Positions 60,509 through 64,000 of a stretch of 64,000 nucleotides of DNA are shown in pieces. The stretch lies in the NCBI GenBank assembly GCA_037976565.1, contig CP137667.1, positions 29,006,459 through 29,070,458 of the forward strand, in the 5' to 3' direction. The number at the start of each line of letters is the position of its first letter. Positions within the stretch are counted from its first letter, which is position 1. Below the pieces are notes generated by a model. That model did no database searches and was not told the DNA's origin. It saw only the letters and a list, made by a program, of their open reading frames with translations. A program made the translations under genes and the position numbers. This DNA is from Mesocentrotus franciscanus (Eukaryota; Echinodermata; Echinoidea; Camarodonta; Strongylocentrotidae).

Positions 60509-61039
60509 CTGAATTAGGTGAGAATAGTGAGAGATATCATTCTTTAAATGTTAATTGAGGAGATGATTGGTAATCAGTAATCAAAGAAAAGCCACCAAAT
60601 CAGAAATACTAAAGCTTTTCGTCTTGCACTCATCAGAGTAAAATCGCAAGAAGGAACATATTCATTCAATGGAACCTAAAGAAACAAAGCGTGCAAATGT
60701 TAATTGAGTAAACATTCATAAAATCTAATAAAAACATTTGTTTTTCATGGACATTATACAGTGTAGGTCATGTGACGCAATGTCTGCATCTAAAGAATAC
60801 ATCCATAACAAAAATCATCCACACAGTCAACTGAATAAAAATATACAATCTGAAATCATATAAAGCATATTCAGACACAACTAGCGAAATAGATGGAAAA
60901 GTGATCCAAACAGTAAACCAATATTAAACTTCTCCATCAACCACAAGATGGGCAGAAATGAAATGAAAATATCCAAACATAATTTCCATAAAAGCAGGTT
61001 GGCACCATACTCCTAAGTCATGTGATATTATTGGATTGC

Positions 61040-61175
61040 TGTCTTTAATCAAAGGATTATAAGGTCTTACTGTTAGTACAAGAAACACTGGTGTCGCTAG
61101 ATGGTGCTGTGGATTGTGAATCCACCGTATTAAAGGATTAAGATCTTACGGTTGGTACAAGAAACTTCATGTCTG
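61040..61175. repeat. Two-copy tandem duplication, ~80 bp
   Basis: AAAGGATTATAAGGTCTTAC and AAAGGATTAAGATCTTACGG, each followed by GTACAAGAAAC. Confidence 0.75.
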
Positions 61176-61571
61176 CTAGAAACTGAACATCCAATTATTT
61201 CCGTGGGCTCTGCCTTCACTAAAACCTTGGTAAAGTTTCCCAATCATTCAAAACAAAATCAAGAACACAGAACATTTTCTTGTCTCAAGGAAAGAACTAA
61301 ACATCCAGCTCCTCCGATGCTCATTTGCATACAAAACTACAATTACAAGAGCAAGCTCGTTCACCAAGGACAAGAAACTGCATGTGCCGATGAACAGAGT
61401 CCTTCTGCAAGCCCTTGTTCAGTCTTCAAGCGGCCGAAACAAAAACTGTCTGCATCAAAACAAGTTTCCTTCGCAAGTTCAAACAGAGGCCAACTCCCAG
61501 ACCCAGTATTGACCTACGTGACCTCTGACCTTATGTCTGCCAGTCGTCGAGGACAGTGGAATCGGCCCTGA
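61152..61571 (+). other. 139-codon open frame without ATG start, uncertain
   Basis: The longest non-repetitive frame in the right half. It opens at TTG, not ATG. It is Ser/Lys/Gln-rich (for example VFKRPKQKLSASKQVSFASS) with no recognised domain, membrane segment or clear splice sites. It could be a non-coding transcript or chance. Confidence 0.2.
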
Positions 61572-62659
61572 TTTGGCAACAGACTCCCCCCCCCCCCTTT
61601 GCTATTCTCCATTTTCAGACTTTATAGCATCAGCCTGGGTGATCAACAGTACACAACACCAACTGCAGTACATACAAGCCCTACATGTATGTGTATGTAA
61701 AATTTGTAATGTAATGCTTCTTCCCTAATTAGCATAGGCAAATCGCTTTGGTTGTAACCTTATTTATCTACTCTACACCATGTTTTCTGTTGTTACAAAT
61801 CTTCAGAACATCCATGTGTACCTGTAGTACATGCGCACACAAAGAGTTGATGCATCTACAATGTATCCATCAAGGTATCCTCTCCCAGCTTGAGGTCGAT
61901 TGCAACGTTTTCCCACACATCTCTGTTCTCTGCCATCCTAGTACACCCATTGGAGCGATTGATGAAACATCAAGTATGGTGAACGATTTTTGTGTTGTTT
62001 TTCACATTTTGAGGGTTTTTCGTTTAGTCGTTGAGATGAGAGGGAAATAGGTAAGTATCTAGAACAGTATAGCCATAACAGTGTTCAATGTATTACGTGT
62101 GAATGGCAACACAAGGTTATCCTTCAGAATGGGGCTAATTAAATGCACTATTTCACGTGAAAATACTATGAACGTATAAAGTCTATGTGGTAAAACAATT
62201 CTAAGCGTTCTAAAATTGGACCATTTGCCCTTTGATTCCATATCTGGGCTAAAAATTACCCATTGTTGACTTTCATTTGAGGTAACGTGCTCCATTTACT
62301 CTGCATAGATCCCATCACAGTGACCAACGTGCCATGTTTTATTTGGTTGATTGATTTTTGACCAAGTTTGGTGTAGGTCTGTCTACAAATGCTTTGTGGA
62401 TAGCCAGAAGGGCATTGACTGTGCATTGATGAATACGAATCAACGCCCTATTGGCTCTGAGTGGACAGAACATTAAAGCAACCAGGTGATCCGTGGGTGC
62501 GAGACCTTTAGGGAACTAGGGTAATTGAGGGTTAATCCCCTAGCCCAAAGCACAAAGGTTCCATTTTGATTAATAGATTGCAATCTCCATCTCCACCTCC
62601 AACTGCAGAGCCATTTTGTCTCCTCTATGGTGAAAAATTGAAATATAGAAATACATGTA

Positions 62660-62990
62660 AATCAGCATGATTGGGGGTGGAGGGTGGAGAGGTTCCCTTA
62701 AACAGTAAAGGCCTGTCCAGTTTATAGCCTGACTCACACGAAAAAGGAAACATGAAACATCTTTGGCACTGAAATGTCATGGGTACACTTTGAGCCATTT
62801 CAGCAAGAGCAGCTTGCATAGGAAATCGTAGCTTCCAATTTGAGGATGGACCCCCTCTCATTCTTTCCATGTTTGTTAAAATCAGCATGATATGGAGAAG
62901 GATTCAAGGGGAAGGGTGGTTCCTTAACCAAAACCAAAAAAAAGTTGGTCCAGTTAGCTTGGCCCACAAGCAAAATTAATTTTCTTTGCA
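62660..62990. repeat. Two-copy tandem duplication, ~220 bp
   Basis: AAATCAGCATGAT, GGGTGGAGAGGTTCC/GGGTGGTTCC, and GTCCAGTTTA/GTCCAGTTAG blocks recur in order from 62660 and 62879. Confidence 0.7.
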
Positions 62991-63050
62991 GGGATAAGTC
63001 CACAATTTAGACTCCATCAAACAGAATCACTGAGCACAGGAACACTAATT

Positions 63051-63195
63051 TTGCCACCCTCGACCCAGGTGTAGTAAGTGGATACCTGGTAGGATTTATT
63101 AGTTGAATGCACTTAGCGCTGCAGTTAGAGGAGCTAAAGTGGGGATAATAATATCCAAAGTCCTCTAGGAGCGCAAAGGGATATCAAATCAAAAT
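63051..63195 (+). mobile_element. 5'-truncated SINE copy
   Basis: Starts TTGCCACCCTCGACCCAGGT, then GTGGATACCTGGTAGGATTT and AGCGCTGCAG and GGGATAATAATATCC. Same body as 8159-8440, without the tRNA-like head. Confidence 0.7.
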
Positions 63196-63429
63196 GTCCT
63201 GTACACGAAAGGCATATTATTAGTATAATCATTTGCCTGGAAGCTAGGCTACTATCACGCAAAAGAACGTATGATCACCTAAGTGTTTGGGATACATTAA
63301 GGCCACCCCGATGTAAAAAAAGAACCGAAGATCTGTTTTTTTGTAGAACCCAGGCAGCAGGCTGGGTTAGAGAGGTGCCAGCAGAGACCTGGTTCTCGTC
63401 AAGATCTGAACTAATTCCCCACTGACTGG

Positions 63430-63630
63430 TAGCTGTCATAGGTTTTGACATGAACAAGATGGACGTCCCTCTTTGCCACAAATACAGGCATTTTCACACA
63501 AGAAGAACAAGGTTGCAGGAATACGTTGTATCAGAGCTCTTTATTACCAGAGTTACACAGTTGTAAGGCAAGTGCTACTACATGAACATGATGGACGTTA
63601 TATTTGCCCAAAACATGCACACTTTCACAC
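63430..63630. repeat. Two-copy tandem duplication, ~132 bp
   Basis: ACATGAACAAGATGGACGTC with CATTTTCACACAAG, and ACATGAACATGATGGACGTT with CACTTTCACACGAG. Confidence 0.75.
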
Positions 63631-63896
63631 GAGATGGAAAATGTTCTAGAAAGAACTTGCATCAAGAGTATTCTTCTTACAGATTGTGCACTTGGCAAGA
63701 CACATCCTCTAGCAACAATTGCTCTTCAGGTTACTCCTACACTAAGCATATTGGTAACTTCAAACCTGGACTATAACTAGCCTTAAACAAACCACCAAAC
63801 CAAACACCCAATTTGCAACCCTAAACCTGTCCTTGCATCTCTGATGAAAAAAAAAAACCTGTCGCTTTTTTCCCCTTAGCAAATGTTAGAGCGCCC

Positions 63897-63985
63897 TCTA
63901 ATCCCCATTGACTACTGAATTCTAACAATCCCATAGATTTAATACAGGAGCCAACCGTTTCCCATTGGCAATGTGTTAACAATTT
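63897..63985. repeat. Dispersed repeat (CCCATAGAYTTAATA family)
   Basis: CCCATTGACTACTGAATTCT, then CAATCCCATAGATTTAATAC, a sister of the copy at 35232. Confidence 0.6.
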
Positions 63986-64000
63986 TCTTATGTAGACATT

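Noticed and set aside
1..64000. CRISPR arrays, operons, prophage, rRNA or intact tRNA genes
   Set aside because: None seen; the only tRNA-like sequence is the degenerate head of the SINE at 8159.

Overview
This is animal genomic DNA: AT-rich, intron-containing, and full of microsatellites, short inverted-repeat transposons and tRNA-derived SINEs. The many ACATGTAC runs, the SINE type and the MITE types resemble echinoderm (sea urchin-like) DNA. The phylum is an inference from repeat style, not proof. Nothing bacterial or viral was seen.

Left end (1-13.2 kb): nearly the whole of a plus-strand gene for the Golgi pH regulator, GPR89/GPHR. Twelve coding exons are visible from 550 to 12830, with consistent splice phases. 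Their summed length is 1328 nt, one base short of a whole number of codons. The missing base can be placed at about 5827, where an expected Gly codon has lost one G. The first coding exon (about 14 residues by comparison with the human protein) was not recognised. The intron at 8111-8894 has the features of a minor-spliceosome (U12-type) intron. Introns are loaded with mobile elements and a ~1 kb ATG-triplet array with a higher-order period.

Middle and right (13.2-64 kb): mostly intergenic or very long intron sequence. Three minus-strand exons with strong splice sites and matching phases (34956-34830, 33191-33015, 32756-32698) form the 3' end of an unidentified protein gene. A further strong minus-strand exon at 60508-60443 ends in phase 0, which fits an intron of about 25 kb to the exon at 34956. 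Weaker plus-strand exon-like segments lie at 18354, 40023, 55513, 56718, 58330 and 59029.

Mobile DNA is the richest content. It includes a 1.07 kb hAT-like element with an exact 8-bp target duplication (25418-26485), a 2.2 kb TTAA-flanked piggyBac-like element (29640-31857), a 711-bp element with 19-bp perfect inverted ends and a related unoccupied site close by (46161-46871), a MITE nested in another MITE (14974-15588), and several small MITEs. Local tandem duplications of 70-220 bp recur along the right half. No novel multi-gene system was found. The most notable items are the U12 intron, the one-base lesion, the unidentified minus-strand gene and the well-bounded transposons.
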